Below, piece by piece: positions 52,621-62,287 of a stretch of 64,000 nucleotides of DNA; within the stretch, counting starts at the first letter, position 1, and every line of letters begins with the position of its first letter. Source of the stretch: Swaminathania salitolerans (GTDB lineage: Bacteria > Pseudomonadota > Alphaproteobacteria > Acetobacterales > Acetobacteraceae); NCBI RefSeq assembly GCF_007988945.1, contig NZ_BJVC01000001.1, positions 62,001-126,000 on the forward strand, written 5' to 3'. The notes under the pieces are model-generated. The model saw only the letters and a list, made by a program, of their open reading frames with translations, did no database searches and was not told the origin of the DNA. The translations under genes and the position numbers were made by a program.

Positions 52621-53247
52621 CTAGAGGGCGGCGCCATGCCATTCGAACGGACCGTTGGAAATCCCGGCGATCCGGGCGGTGCGGTCGGTTGCGCCGAGGC
52701 TGCGTCGAAGCAGGGGCAGCAGCTCCGTTACCACCGCATCGTAGGGCGCACGGGAAGATGGCGCCGTCAGGATGACGTCGCGAAGCCCGAGTGCGCGATA
52801 CCCTTCGAGCCGTTGCGCGATTTCGGCCGCGTTGCCGATCAGGGCGGATGCCGCGACCGTCGAGGGCAATCCCTGCGCGATCAGGATCTCGGCCGCTTCC
52901 CATGCCGCCTCGGTGGTGTCCTCGAGAACGATATCGAGAGCGACCGTCGAGCGCGGGGGATGATCGACGATCTGCGATGGCAGGCAGTTCTCGAACAGGG
53001 CCATGGTTTCCGCCACGGTCCCATCCTGACGGAGACGTTCGACGCCACCGCCGCCCAGCCGAAGGAGATTCTGGTCCGGTGCTTCGGCCCGGATCCATGC
53101 GCTGTCTTCCGGATCGACCAGCAAGGCGCTCCCGGGTGGCAGTTTCGCAAGACAGGTTCCGATCTCAGCGCGACTCAACGAAAGACACGACCAGACGAGG
53201 CGGATATGAGGGGCGGTCGCAGGGCTGTCATAAGGCGCAATGAACAT
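52621..53247 (-). CDS. Short luciferase-like (LLM class) flavin protein
   Basis: The 208-residue product matches the C-terminal two-thirds of LLM-class flavin-dependent oxidoreductases: DTTEAAWEAAEILIAQGL, IGNAAEIAQRLEGYRALGLRDVIL and APYDAVVTELLPLLRRSL are typical. A full-size member is 330-440 residues, so the N-terminal part of the barrel is missing or highly altered. It might be a degraded remnant or a small specialised member. The start at 53247 lies 111 bases from the divergent dapF gene. Confidence 0.55.
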   Translation of the reverse strand: MFIAPYDSPATAPHIRLVWSCLSLSRAEIGTCLAKLPPGSALLVDPEDSAWIRAEAPDQNLLRLGGGGVERLRQDGTVAETMALFENCLPSQIVDHPPRSTVALDIVLEDTTEAAWEAAEILIAQGLPSTVAASALIGNAAEIAQRLEGYRALGLRDVILTAPSSRAPYDAVVTELLPLLRRSLGATDRTARIAGISNGPFEWHGAAL

Positions 53248-53358
53248 CGGTCTCGAATTCCAGCGCCCCAACCATGCGGCGCATCGGCAGAAAAAATCAC
53301 CGGGAAACACGGCAGGTTTCCCGTGCCGGACAATGCCGGACGGTCTATAAGTGCGCGA

Positions 53359-54183
53359 ATGACTATCCGGTTTCACAAGATGCAGGGTCTGGGCAACGAT
53401 TTTGTCGTGATCGACAGGCGCAGTCAGGACTTCCAGGCATCGATACATAATGTGTCAAGGCTCTGCGACCGCCGCTTCGGTGTCGGTTGCGACCAGCTCG
53501 TCCTCCTCGACGCGCCGGAAGAGGGAGGGGGCGATGTCGGCGTGCGCTTCTTCAATCCCGACGGGTCCGAGGCGGGGGCCTGCGGCAATGCCTCCCGCTG
53601 CGTCGCAGCGCTGCTCGGCGGGGCACCGGTGCTTCGCACCCGGGGCGGGCTGCTCCCCAGTTTCCGCACGGAATCGGGCGAGATCGGGATCGATATGGGT
53701 CGTCCTGCCTTCGACTGGAAATCCATCCCGCTCGCCTGTGAAATGGACAGCTCCTCCCTCCCTCTGCCGGGTGCTCCCGCTGCCTGTTCCATGGGAAATC
53801 CCCATGCGACCTTTTTCGACGGTCTGGAGCGGGCCGGGCGTGACGGCGCCGCGCTCGAGCGCGATCCGCTCTTTCCGGAGCGGGCCAATATCGGTTGTGT
53901 GGACATTCTCGATCGCCGGTCCATCAGACTGCGCGTCTGGGAGCGCGGGGCCGGTCTGACCCTGGCCTGCGGTTCCGGAGCCTGCGCCGCTGTCGTCAAC
54001 GGAGTGCGGCGGGGTCTGCTCGATCGGCGCTGCGAGGTTCTCATGGATGGCGGCAGTCTCACCATCGCGTGGCGCGAGGCCGATGATCATGTGCTCATGA
54101 TCGGTGCCGCAACCCATGTCTTCGAGGGGGTGCTGTCCCGGGACGCCCTGAACGGGATCGATGACGACCGGGCCGCTTCGTGA
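53359..54183 (+). CDS. dapF: Diaminopimelate epimerase
   Basis: DapF converts LL- to meso-diaminopimelate for lysine and peptidoglycan synthesis. The 274-residue product has MTIRFHKMQGLGNDFVVID and the two catalytic cysteines, Cys75 in GACGNASRC and Cys204 in ACGSGACA. The stop overlaps the GTG start of mtaB (GTGA), so dapF-mtaB-ftsY form one operon. Confidence 0.97.
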   Translation: MTIRFHKMQGLGNDFVVIDRRSQDFQASIHNVSRLCDRRFGVGCDQLVLLDAPEEGGGDVGVRFFNPDGSEAGACGNASRCVAALLGGAPVLRTRGGLLPSFRTESGEIGIDMGRPAFDWKSIPLACEMDSSSLPLPGAPAACSMGNPHATFFDGLERAGRDGAALERDPLFPERANIGCVDILDRRSIRLRVWERGAGLTLACGSGACAAVVNGVRRGLLDRRCEVLMDGGSLTIAWREADDHVLMIGAATHVFEGVLSRDALNGIDDDRAAS

Positions 54184-55424
54184 GCGGGGCCAGGGTTCTG
54201 ACCTTCGGCTGCCGCCTCAACCTGCATGAGAGCGAGCGTATGGAGGCGCTGACCGGTCATCTCGACGATGTCGTGGTGGTCAATAGCTGCGCCGTCACGA
54301 CCGCAGCGGAGAGGCAGGCCCGGCAAGCCATACGCCGCACGCATCGCGAGCAGCCCGGAGCCCGTATCGTGGTGACGGGCTGCGCAGCCCAGATCGCTCC
54401 GGAGCGCTGGGAAACCCTTCCCGGTGTGGCCCGGGTCGTCGGCAATGCCGAAAAGCTCGAGGCGTCGAGCTGGACCGAAGCCGCGCTCGCCTCGCGCCTG
54501 TCGGTGGCCGATGTGATGACGACCGCTCCGGCTCCGGCGGCCCCCGTCATCGAGACGGGCGGACATACGCGCGCGCTGCTTCAGGTCCAGCAGGGCTGCG
54601 ATCATCGCTGCACGTTCTGCATCATCCCCTATGGCCGGGGGCCGTCCCGCTCGGTTCCAGGCGCCCTGGTGGTGGAGCGGGCCAGGAGCCTGGTCGAGAG
54701 CGGTCATCAGGAAATCGTCCTGACCGGTGTCGATATCGCGTCATGGGGGCGGGATATCGAGGGTACGCCCTCCCTCGGTCATCTGTGCCGGAAACTGCTC
54801 TCGGCGGTGCCCGATCTGCCGCGTCTGCGCCTCTCCTCGCTCGATCCGGCCTGCGTGGATGACGATCTCTGGTGGCTTCTCGCCAATGAGCCCCGTTTCC
54901 TGCCGCATCTGCATCTCTCCCTGCAGGCCGCCAGCAACATGGTGCTCAAACGCATGAAGCGCCGTCATTCGGTGGAGGATGTCGAGGCGCTCATCGTCCG
55001 CGCGCGCGCGCTCCGTCCGGATATCGCATTCGGCGCCGATCTGATCGCCGGTTTCCCGACAGAAACCGACGCACAGGCCCGGGAGACGCTGGATTTCGTG
55101 CGTCGGCACGAACTGCCCTATCTTCATGTCTTTCCCTATAGCGAGCGTCCCGGCACGCCGGCCGCGCGGATGCCGGTCGTGCCCAATGCCCGGCGTCAGG
55201 ACCGTGCCCGCGCCCTGCGCGAGGCGGGAGACGTCAATCGCCGCGCCTATTGGCGCGGTATGGTCGGCAGGCCCATCGACGTTCTGATGGAAGGGCCGGA
55301 AAAAGGACATTCGGCCCATTTCGTGCCTGTCCGGCTCCAGGGCGGACGGGCAGAGCGCGGGAGACGTTATCGTCTTGTGGCGCACGACCTTGACGAGACC
55401 GGCCTGGTAGCGGAGATCAGATGA
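54180..55424 (+). CDS. mtaB: tRNA t6A37 methylthiotransferase MtaB
   Basis: This radical-SAM enzyme adds a methylthio group to t6A at tRNA position 37. The 414-residue product has the N-terminal UPF0004 cysteines (FGCRLN, VNSCAV, VTGCAAQ), the radical-SAM CxxxCxxC (GCDHRCTFCIIPYGRG) and a C-terminal TRAM region. The start is a GTG overlapping the dapF stop; ftsY starts one base after its stop. Confidence 0.95.
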   Translation: MSGARVLTFGCRLNLHESERMEALTGHLDDVVVVNSCAVTTAAERQARQAIRRTHREQPGARIVVTGCAAQIAPERWETLPGVARVVGNAEKLEASSWTEAALASRLSVADVMTTAPAPAAPVIETGGHTRALLQVQQGCDHRCTFCIIPYGRGPSRSVPGALVVERARSLVESGHQEIVLTGVDIASWGRDIEGTPSLGHLCRKLLSAVPDLPRLRLSSLDPACVDDDLWWLLANEPRFLPHLHLSLQAASNMVLKRMKRRHSVEDVEALIVRARALRPDIAFGADLIAGFPTETDAQARETLDFVRRHELPYLHVFPYSERPGTPAARMPVVPNARRQDRARALREAGDVNRRAYWRGMVGRPIDVLMEGPEKGHSAHFVPVRLQGGRAERGRRYRLVAHDLDETGLVAEIR

Positions 55425-55425
55425 C

Positions 55426-56409
55426 ATGGCTGGATTTTTCTCACGTCTCAAACAGGGGCTGACGCGTTCCACGCAGAAGCTGAACGCGGCCCTGACCCAT
55501 CGTTATCTCGATGAAACCGCGCTCGAGGAGCTGGAGGACGAGCTGATCGCGGCCGATCTCGGTCCGGCCGTGGCCGGGCGGGTGATCGACGGATTCAGGA
55601 GCTCGCGCTTCGGTCGCAATGTCACCACCGAGGAGATCCAGGAGGCGCTCGCCGCGGAGATCGCGCATGTGCTCTCCCCGGTTGCCGTTCCGTTCGAGCT
55701 GAAGCCGGAGCACAAGCCCCATGTCGTGCTCGTGGTCGGCGTCAACGGCGTGGGCAAGACCACGACGATCGGCAAGATGGCGAAATGGTTCCGCGATCAG
55801 GGGCGTTCGGTCATGATGGTGGCTGGCGATACATTCCGCGCGGCAGCCGTGGAGCAGCTCCAGGTCTGGGGAGAGCGCACGGGCGCGCCCGTGATCGCAG
55901 GCAAGCCGGGTGGTGACGCCGCGGGGCTGGCATTCGAGGGTATCAAACGGGCGCGTGAGGCGGGAACGGATCTTCTCTTCGTCGATACCGCGGGGCGTCT
56001 GCACAACAAGGGCGCGCTCATGGAGGAGCTCGCAAAGATCATCCGTGTAATGCGGAAATTCGACGAGACCGCGCCGCATTCCGTATTGCTCGTTCTCGAC
56101 GCAACGACCGGCCAGAATGCCATGGAGCAGGTCCGGGTCTTCCGCGAGCTGGTGAATGTGACGGGCCTGATCGTGACCAAGCTCGACGGTTCGGCCCGCG
56201 GCGGGATCGTGGTCGCTCTGGCCGACGCCTTCAAGCTTCCCGTGCATCTGGTCGGGGTCGGTGAGCAGGTGGAGGATCTGCGTCCCTTCTCGGCGCAGGA
56301 TTACGCGCGCGGTCTGGTCGGGCAATCCGGCGGCGATCTCGCAAACCGGCTGGTCGAGGGATCGGACCCGGAGGCCGGTCAGGAAGAGCGTGGCAGCGCA
56401 CCGGGCTGA
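55426..56409 (+). CDS. ftsY: Signal recognition particle receptor FtsY
   Basis: FtsY docks ribosome-nascent-chain complexes bound to SRP at the inner membrane. The 327-residue product has the N domain, then GVNGVGKTTTIGKMAKW (G1), DTAGRLHN (G3) and TKLDGSARGG (G4). The acidic A domain of enterobacterial FtsY is absent, as in many alphaproteobacteria. It begins one base after the mtaB stop. Confidence 0.96.
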   Translation: MAGFFSRLKQGLTRSTQKLNAALTHRYLDETALEELEDELIAADLGPAVAGRVIDGFRSSRFGRNVTTEEIQEALAAEIAHVLSPVAVPFELKPEHKPHVVLVVGVNGVGKTTTIGKMAKWFRDQGRSVMMVAGDTFRAAAVEQLQVWGERTGAPVIAGKPGGDAAGLAFEGIKRAREAGTDLLFVDTAGRLHNKGALMEELAKIIRVMRKFDETAPHSVLLVLDATTGQNAMEQVRVFRELVNVTGLIVTKLDGSARGGIVVALADAFKLPVHLVGVGEQVEDLRPFSAQDYARGLVGQSGGDLANRLVEGSDPEAGQEERGSAPG

Positions 56410-56554
56410 TCGTGTCCTGTTTGCAACAGGAAAGTAACGATCTGGTCAGGTTTTCGCGCGAGTATTCGGGAAAAACAACCGATTGGTAAAGAATACATAG
56501 AACGATACGAATCCGACACGGTATGTCAGATGTCGTTCTGTCATCATTATGTAA

Positions 56555-56588
56555 CCGTTACGTTCCGATCAACGAGAGAACGTAACGG
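56555..56588 (+). promoter_or_regulatory. Leader inverted repeat overlapping the receptor ribosome site
   Basis: CCGTTACGTTC (56555-56565) and GAACGTAACGG (56578-56588) are perfect 11-base inverted repeats with a 12-base spacer. The right arm ends inside GGAG (56587-56590), the ribosome site ten bases before the ATG at 56601. A hairpin here would partly block it. GTAACCGTTAC (56551-56561) overlaps as a second palindrome. Confidence 0.6.
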
Positions 56589-56600
56589 AGCATTCCGACG

Positions 56601-59438
56601 ATGGCATCCAGACTGCGCAGGGCAGCCCTTTTATCGTTCACCGCAATTGCCGGGATGGGGCTCCTCCATCCGGCGCATGCGGCCCCTGTATCCCGAAGCA
56701 TACCCTCGGATGCCCATCCGGCCGGGCGGAAGGCTCCCGCAAGGCAGAGCGAGACCGGCAGGAAGAAAGCCGAGACGATCGTCGTGACGGGGTCGTATCT
56801 GCGGACGTCGAACAATGCATCCGCCAATCCGGTCCAGATCATCACGGCCAGGCAGATACAGCAGACATCGGCCATTTCTCTTGGGGACTATCTGCAGCGT
56901 CTCCCCTCCGTCGGGTCGTCCGGCACCACCAATCAGGTGACCAATGGCGGGAGCGGCGTGAGCTGCACCGATATCCGCAATCTCGGACAGAAGCGGGTTC
57001 TCGTCCTGATCGATGGCAAGCGCACTGCCATCAATGCGTCATCTGCCTGCGTCGATCTGAACACGATCCCCATCGAGCAGATCGCGAGTGTCGAGATGCT
57101 CAAGGATGGCGGCTCCGAGCTCTACGGCGCCGATGCCGTTTCGGGCGTGCTCAACATCAAGCTGCGTCACGATGTGACGAAGGCCAGCATCACCATGCGC
57201 GGCGGGATCTCGCAATATGGCGATGCGAAGACTGGCCTGCTCTCGGCCATGAAAGGCTTCAATTTCGATCACGGTCGGGGCAATGTCACCCTGTTCGGGC
57301 AGTACAACACCTCCGGTGGCATCATGAGCCAGGATCGCGCCTGGGCGGCCAATCCGCAGCAGAGCAACCCGGTGACCGGAACGCCCGTCTACGGATCGTC
57401 GATCATTCCCGCCGGACGCGTTACCAATCCCGATACCGGGGTCAGTCTGGTGCCCAATGGTGACGGGACCTTTCATCGTTATACCAATGCGGATCGCTAC
57501 AATTTCGCGCGCGATACCATGGTACAGAACTATAACCAGAATTCGGCCCTGTCCGGCGATGCGCATTACGATGTGGACCGGCATTTCAAGCCCTATGCCA
57601 CCGTGCGTTACAGCCACACGACGACGGCCCGTCAGATGGCCGCATCTCCTGTCTCTGGCGGTATCAAGCCGTCACCCCTGCTCTCGTCATGGACGCTTCC
57701 GGCAGGCAGCCCTTATAATATCTGGGGCAAGGACGCGGTCATTTCGCGGCGTATAAGCGATATGGGGCCGCGCAAGTCGGATTACGCGACCGATACCTGG
57801 ACGGTGATCGGCGGGGCCAAGGGCGAGATCTGGCGCGGCTGGGAATACGATGCCTCCATGACCTACGGGCAGAGCCTGTTCACGGCCAATATTCAGAATA
57901 TGGGGAATTATCGTCATCTTCTGGAAATGACGGGTGTAAGGCAGCTCGATCCGACCGATCCCGGCAGTGCGATCGTCTACGATCCCGGCGTCTGCACGAG
58001 CCAGCCCGGCTGTGTCCTCTCAAATCCGCTCGCGCCCTATTCGCAGGCTGCCGCAGCCTATGGGCGTTTCACCCAGCACGATCACGCCGTGTATCAGCTG
58101 CGCGATTTCAATCTGCGCATCAATAACAGCGATGTCGTCACCCTGCCTTACGAACATGGCGGCCCCGTGGGTATCGCTTTCGGCATGGAGCATCGAAGCG
58201 AGCAGCTCAGCAACAAGCCGGACCCCGTCGTGATCGCCGGGGATTCCACCGGCAACGCGACGAGCTATAGCGGGGGTGGATTCAACGTGACCGAGGTCTA
58301 TGCGGAGGGGCAGATACCGCTTCTGCAGCATGCCTTTCTCGCCAGGGATCTGACGATCGACGGTCAGGGACGCTGGTCGGATTACAATACCTTCGGTTCC
58401 ACCAAGAACTGGAAGGTCTCGATCAACTGGGCGCCCGTGCGCGACATACGCTTCAGGGCGACGCTCGGCACCTCCTATCGTCAGCCCAATGTGTACGAGC
58501 TCTATCGGGGGCAGAATCTCGGTTATCCCTCTGCTTATGATCCGTGCAGCCGTGTTCCGAATTACGGCGCCAGCGCTGCGGCTGTGCAGGCCCGCTGCGC
58601 CGCAGCGGGGATCGATACGGCGACGTTCGTGCCCGCCAATACCGGGCAGGTTCCGACGATTTCCGGCGGCAATGCGGCGTTGCGTCCCGAATCGGGACGC
58701 ACCTATACGATCGGCACGGTCGTGACGCCGCGCTGGGTGCCTGGTCTTTCGACCTCCGTGACCTACTGGCATTATTCGCTGAACAACACGATCTCGACGC
58801 TGGGGACCCAGTATATTCTCGATAAATGCTACACGGGTGCGGATACGAGCCAATGCAATGCCATTGCGCCCCGTTCCACCTCGCAGCAACTGACCTCGGT
58901 CAGTGCCATCTTCCAGAATCTGGGCGGCATCCGCACGAGCGGTATCGATTTCGATCTCGATTATCACATACGCCTGACGCCGCATGACGGTCTGACCGTC
59001 ACGAACAACATGCAGCAGCTCGTCAGCTACCTGCAACAGAACGTCCCGAACGGGGAATGGTACAATTACACGGGGCGTCTGTTCTATCAGGGAGATAGCG
59101 GTCAGCCGCGTGTGAGCAATTACACGCAGGCGACATGGCAGCATGACGATTTCAGCTTCACCTATATGATGCGGTATATCGGTGGCATGGTGTGGAACAA
59201 CGGCGTGACCGATGTCACGCCGAAAACCGGGGGGCAGTACAAGACCCCCGGTATCTTCACCCATGATATCACGCTTGGATACAGGCTCGATCGCTGGAAC
59301 TTCCAGGCCGGCGTCAGCAATCTTTTCGACAAGAAGCCGCCTTTCGTGATGGACGCCTCGACCAATACCAATGTCTATCAATATGGCAGCCTGATTGTCG
59401 GGCGATTTGCGTTTCTTCAGGCCGGTGTGAGTTTCTGA
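56601..59438 (+). CDS. TonB-dependent outer-membrane receptor
   Basis: The 945-residue product begins with a signal peptide ending near HPAHAA. A TonB-box-like ETIVVTGSYLR, the plug (residues ~75-170; with LGDYLQRLPSV and LIDGKRTAINA) and a long beta-barrel follow, closing with VGRFAFLQAGVSF and a terminal phenylalanine. An inner cysteine pair (CTSQPGC) sits in an extracellular loop. The ligand cannot be told from the sequence. No transport operon is attached, and the leader hairpin suggests post-transcriptional control. Confidence 0.92.
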   Translation: MASRLRRAALLSFTAIAGMGLLHPAHAAPVSRSIPSDAHPAGRKAPARQSETGRKKAETIVVTGSYLRTSNNASANPVQIITARQIQQTSAISLGDYLQRLPSVGSSGTTNQVTNGGSGVSCTDIRNLGQKRVLVLIDGKRTAINASSACVDLNTIPIEQIASVEMLKDGGSELYGADAVSGVLNIKLRHDVTKASITMRGGISQYGDAKTGLLSAMKGFNFDHGRGNVTLFGQYNTSGGIMSQDRAWAANPQQSNPVTGTPVYGSSIIPAGRVTNPDTGVSLVPNGDGTFHRYTNADRYNFARDTMVQNYNQNSALSGDAHYDVDRHFKPYATVRYSHTTTARQMAASPVSGGIKPSPLLSSWTLPAGSPYNIWGKDAVISRRISDMGPRKSDYATDTWTVIGGAKGEIWRGWEYDASMTYGQSLFTANIQNMGNYRHLLEMTGVRQLDPTDPGSAIVYDPGVCTSQPGCVLSNPLAPYSQAAAAYGRFTQHDHAVYQLRDFNLRINNSDVVTLPYEHGGPVGIAFGMEHRSEQLSNKPDPVVIAGDSTGNATSYSGGGFNVTEVYAEGQIPLLQHAFLARDLTIDGQGRWSDYNTFGSTKNWKVSINWAPVRDIRFRATLGTSYRQPNVYELYRGQNLGYPSAYDPCSRVPNYGASAAAVQARCAAAGIDTATFVPANTGQVPTISGGNAALRPESGRTYTIGTVVTPRWVPGLSTSVTYWHYSLNNTISTLGTQYILDKCYTGADTSQCNAIAPRSTSQQLTSVSAIFQNLGGIRTSGIDFDLDYHIRLTPHDGLTVTNNMQQLVSYLQQNVPNGEWYNYTGRLFYQGDSGQPRVSNYTQATWQHDDFSFTYMMRYIGGMVWNNGVTDVTPKTGGQYKTPGIFTHDITLGYRLDRWNFQAGVSNLFDKKPPFVMDASTNTNVYQYGSLIVGRFAFLQAGVSF

Positions 59439-59619
59439 TCCGGTCTGTATTTGGGGAGGGAGCCGTTTTTACGGTTTCCCACCCCGTTACCGATTGACAT
59501 TCTTCGGCAGGATCAGCAATCACGGATTGGTGAAGACGATCCCTGTACTGCCGGTCCTCCTCTTTCTGCCTCTCATGACACGTCATGGCGTTGGTGCCGG
59601 ATGTGCCCCCGAACCGCGT

Positions 59620-60399
59620 ATGCCATGGAGGGCGGGCCTCCCTGCAAGCCGGCTTGCGCCGGTCCTGCTTGCGCCGGTCCTGCTCGCTGTCGGGTTATGG
59701 GGCTCATCTCCCGCGCTGGCCCAGAGCGCCCAGGGTGGTGCATCCCAGGGAGGAGCATCCATGGGAGGGTTCGCCCCGGGTGCCCGTGCCTCCGCCTCGG
59801 CCAACCCGACGCTCGACAGCGTGGTCGGCAATCGTCCTTCTCCGGTCAAGAAACAGGTCAAGCTCAACGGTGCGGTCTATCGTGTCACGCCGGCCGGGAC
59901 GCTGATCGGCCCCGATGGAAAGCCTGTCTCCGGAGGGTGCCCGGCGCCCGGTTCGGTCGCATCGGGTCAGTTCGTCGCGGGCGGCGCCCCCGCAGAGCCC
60001 GCCCTGAAAGGTGTGCCGGGCGCCGGGACCGGGACGCGAAAGGATGAGGCGGTCATGATCGGCGTGACCGGTTTTCCCGTCTCGCATTCTCCGGCTTCTC
60101 CGTCCGTCGACCGTGCAACGCTCAATGCATCCTTCGGCCCGTCCGGGGTCTACGTCATGCCCGCGCCCTGTCGGGCGACGGGAAAGGGCAGAAAGGCGCT
60201 CATTGCCGATGCCGCGGCATCTCTGGCTTCGGCAGGCGGGAATGTCTTCGCTCTTGCGGGGAATCGCGAGGGGCTGCGCCAGGCGAATGAGGCACATCGC
60301 CTGCCCGATGGAGATGTCCTGCTCGGGGTCGAAACGCCGGATCATGCCGAGCCTCGGCTCGAGACCGCCGGAGCGGGACCGTCGGGCGACGCGCGATGA
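59620..60399 (+). CDS. Exported hypothetical protein coupled to the secretion transporter
   Basis: I do not recognise this family. The ATG at 59620 gives about 259 residues with a signal peptide (LAPVLLAPVLLAVGLWGSS, cleavage near ALAQ); an ATG at 59575 is possible. The mature start is a glycine-rich repeat (QGGASQGGASMGG), then a disordered linker, a segment GAVYRVTPAGTLIGPDGKP, and a mostly helical end (ALIADAAASLASAGGNVF). The stop overlaps the transporter start by ATGA, so the two are one translational unit. It might be the exported partner or an accessory of the transporter. Confidence 0.6.
   Translation: MPWRAGLPASRLAPVLLAPVLLAVGLWGSSPALAQSAQGGASQGGASMGGFAPGARASASANPTLDSVVGNRPSPVKKQVKLNGAVYRVTPAGTLIGPDGKPVSGGCPAPGSVASGQFVAGGAPAEPALKGVPGAGTGTRKDEAVMIGVTGFPVSHSPASPSVDRATLNASFGPSGVYVMPAPCRATGKGRKALIADAAASLASAGGNVFALAGNREGLRQANEAHRLPDGDVLLGVETPDHAEPRLETAGAGPSGDAR
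59653..59682 (+). repeat. 15-bp tandem repeat in the signal peptide, two copies
   Basis: CTTGCGCCGGTCCTG is repeated exactly twice, encoding LAPVL LAPVL in the hydrophobic core of the signal peptide. Confidence 0.85.
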
Positions 60400-62150
60400 A
60401 CCGGTCACCCTGGCTGTGTGCGCTGCTGACGTTTCTTCTGCTTCCGGCAGGGGCCTTCGACGCCATGGCGCAGAGAAGTGCGCCATGGTACGGCAGCGTG
60501 GCCGATCCGTCTTCCAGCCCTCCCGATCTTTCCCCCCCGACGGCGCAGGGACGCGCCATGGTCCCGGTGGCCCGTCGCTCGACACGGCCGGTTCTCCCGG
60601 AATTGCGCGCGCTGGTTTTCGAGGCGCCCGGGCAGACAGCGACCCAGCAGGGGAATGCCGCGATCAGTGCCGGAGGGTTTCCGCTCCTGCAGGATGCGGA
60701 ATTTACGAGGCTCATGATGCCTTTCATCGGGCGACCTCTGGATTTCGGCGGGGTACAGGCGCTCGTCAATCGTGTCGCAGGCTTTTACCGCAAGGCCGGA
60801 CATGCTTTCGTGACGGTCACGATTCCGCCCCAGCGCGTGCATCTCGGCGTGTTGCACGTCTCCGTTCTCGATTACCGGATCGGCCATATCCGCGTGACAG
60901 GCAATCGCTGGTTTTCCGATCGCACGATCCGGAACCAGAGCGGTCTTGTGCCGGGGCAGACCCTCTCGCTCGACGGGCTCCAGACCGATCTGGCCTGGGT
61001 CAATCTCAATCCGTTCAGGACGGTCGATATGGTTTATCGGCCCGGAAGCAGAACGGGGGAGACGGATGTGGATCTCAGGGTCGCCGATCGACTGCCGCTT
61101 TATGTCTATGGCTCCTACAACAACCAGCTCGATCCGACGCTTGGCCGCCTGAACTGGACGGCGGGGCTGTCCTGGGGCAACGCGTTCGATCTTGGCCATA
61201 TCCTGACCTATCAGCTCCAGCGCAGCGTTTCGGGGCGCTTCACCAACCATAATGCGAGCTGGCAGATCCCTCTGGGCCCACGCGATGCGCTCCTGTTCTT
61301 CGGGAGCTATTCGGTCTCCTATCCGGTGGCGGATCAGCCTCTTTCCAACAAGGGTATTTCGGGTCAGGCCTCGCTGCGCTGGCTGCACATGCTTCCGCAT
61401 ATCGCATTCGGGCCGAATTTCGGGATCGATGGAACGCTCCAGACCGGCTTCGACTGGAAATCGACGATTTCCGACCAGTTCGCCGCTGCCGTTCCCCTGA
61501 TTCTCGCAAATGCGGAGACCAACCAGTTCGTATCGGGTTTCATCGGGTCGTTGCAGGACCCCTGGGGAAAGACAGAGATCAACAACCAGCTCGTATACGG
61601 TCCCCCCGGGATTTCCGCCTATAACAAGCGGGGCTGGTACGAGACGATCTTCCCGAATGCGAAGCCGAACTACGTCTATGACCGGCTCTCGCTCAACCGC
61701 GTCATTTCCCTGCCCTGGGGGCTGAAAGCGAACACGAAGGCAAGCTGGCAGGGCGCAACGCATAATCTGCTCTACAGCGAACAGCTGATGATCGGCGGGA
61801 TCGGCACCGTCCGGGGGTATTACGTCAACACCTCATTCGGGAGCCGGGGCGTCACCTTCAGCGAAGAGGTCACTGCGCCGGGCTTCTCTCTCGGGAAATG
61901 GGCCGGGTTCGGCGTTCTGGATGACACCAATACGCTCGGCGCTTTCTGGGACTGGGGCGATAATTCCCAGGTTCATCCAGCCGGGATCGGACCCAGGGTC
62001 GTGACCCTGTCCAGTGTCGGTCTCGACCTCAACAGCCGCGTCAACCGTCATCTGAACATGACATTCGACGCCGGATGGCGCCTGCGCCGGGCTGCGAGCA
62101 CCGGCTCGCGGGGCATATTCTGCGATTTCAACGTGATTGCCGGTTTCTGA
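60396..62150 (+). CDS. Two-partner-secretion outer-membrane transporter (ShlB/FhaC type)
   Basis: The 584-residue product has a signal peptide (near AFDAMAQ), a POTRA domain (residues ~75-150 with FYRKAGHAFVTVTIPPQ), a second POTRA-like region and a C-terminal 16-strand-type barrel. The hallmark motifs are visible as GGIGTVRGYYVNTS and GAFWDWGDN. Such proteins secrete one large beta-helical partner, normally encoded beside them. No such gene lies in this window; only a small exported protein precedes it and a small secreted protein lies downstream on the other strand. Confidence 0.9.
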   Translation: MNRSPWLCALLTFLLLPAGAFDAMAQRSAPWYGSVADPSSSPPDLSPPTAQGRAMVPVARRSTRPVLPELRALVFEAPGQTATQQGNAAISAGGFPLLQDAEFTRLMMPFIGRPLDFGGVQALVNRVAGFYRKAGHAFVTVTIPPQRVHLGVLHVSVLDYRIGHIRVTGNRWFSDRTIRNQSGLVPGQTLSLDGLQTDLAWVNLNPFRTVDMVYRPGSRTGETDVDLRVADRLPLYVYGSYNNQLDPTLGRLNWTAGLSWGNAFDLGHILTYQLQRSVSGRFTNHNASWQIPLGPRDALLFFGSYSVSYPVADQPLSNKGISGQASLRWLHMLPHIAFGPNFGIDGTLQTGFDWKSTISDQFAAAVPLILANAETNQFVSGFIGSLQDPWGKTEINNQLVYGPPGISAYNKRGWYETIFPNAKPNYVYDRLSLNRVISLPWGLKANTKASWQGATHNLLYSEQLMIGGIGTVRGYYVNTSFGSRGVTFSEEVTAPGFSLGKWAGFGVLDDTNTLGAFWDWGDNSQVHPAGIGPRVVTLSSVGLDLNSRVNRHLNMTFDAGWRLRRAASTGSRGIFCDFNVIAGF

Positions 62151-62287
62151 GGGCATCGCATCGCCCATCCATGCCCGGTTGGGGGGGCTGAACCGTTGCT
62201 CCGGAGTCCTCTCCGGAACCGGCCCGACAGATCCGGTATGCCGGATCTCGTGCGCCGGGTATCCTCCCGCGCAGATCGCCTCGTGTT

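Noticed and set aside
59447-59485. Terminator after the TonB receptor
   Set aside because: GGGGAGGGAGCCG and CGGTTTCCCACCCC pair only imperfectly and no T run follows, so I did not list it.
59494-59619. TTG start for the small exported protein
   Set aside because: A start there puts the signal peptide about 50 residues inside the product and has no ribosome site.
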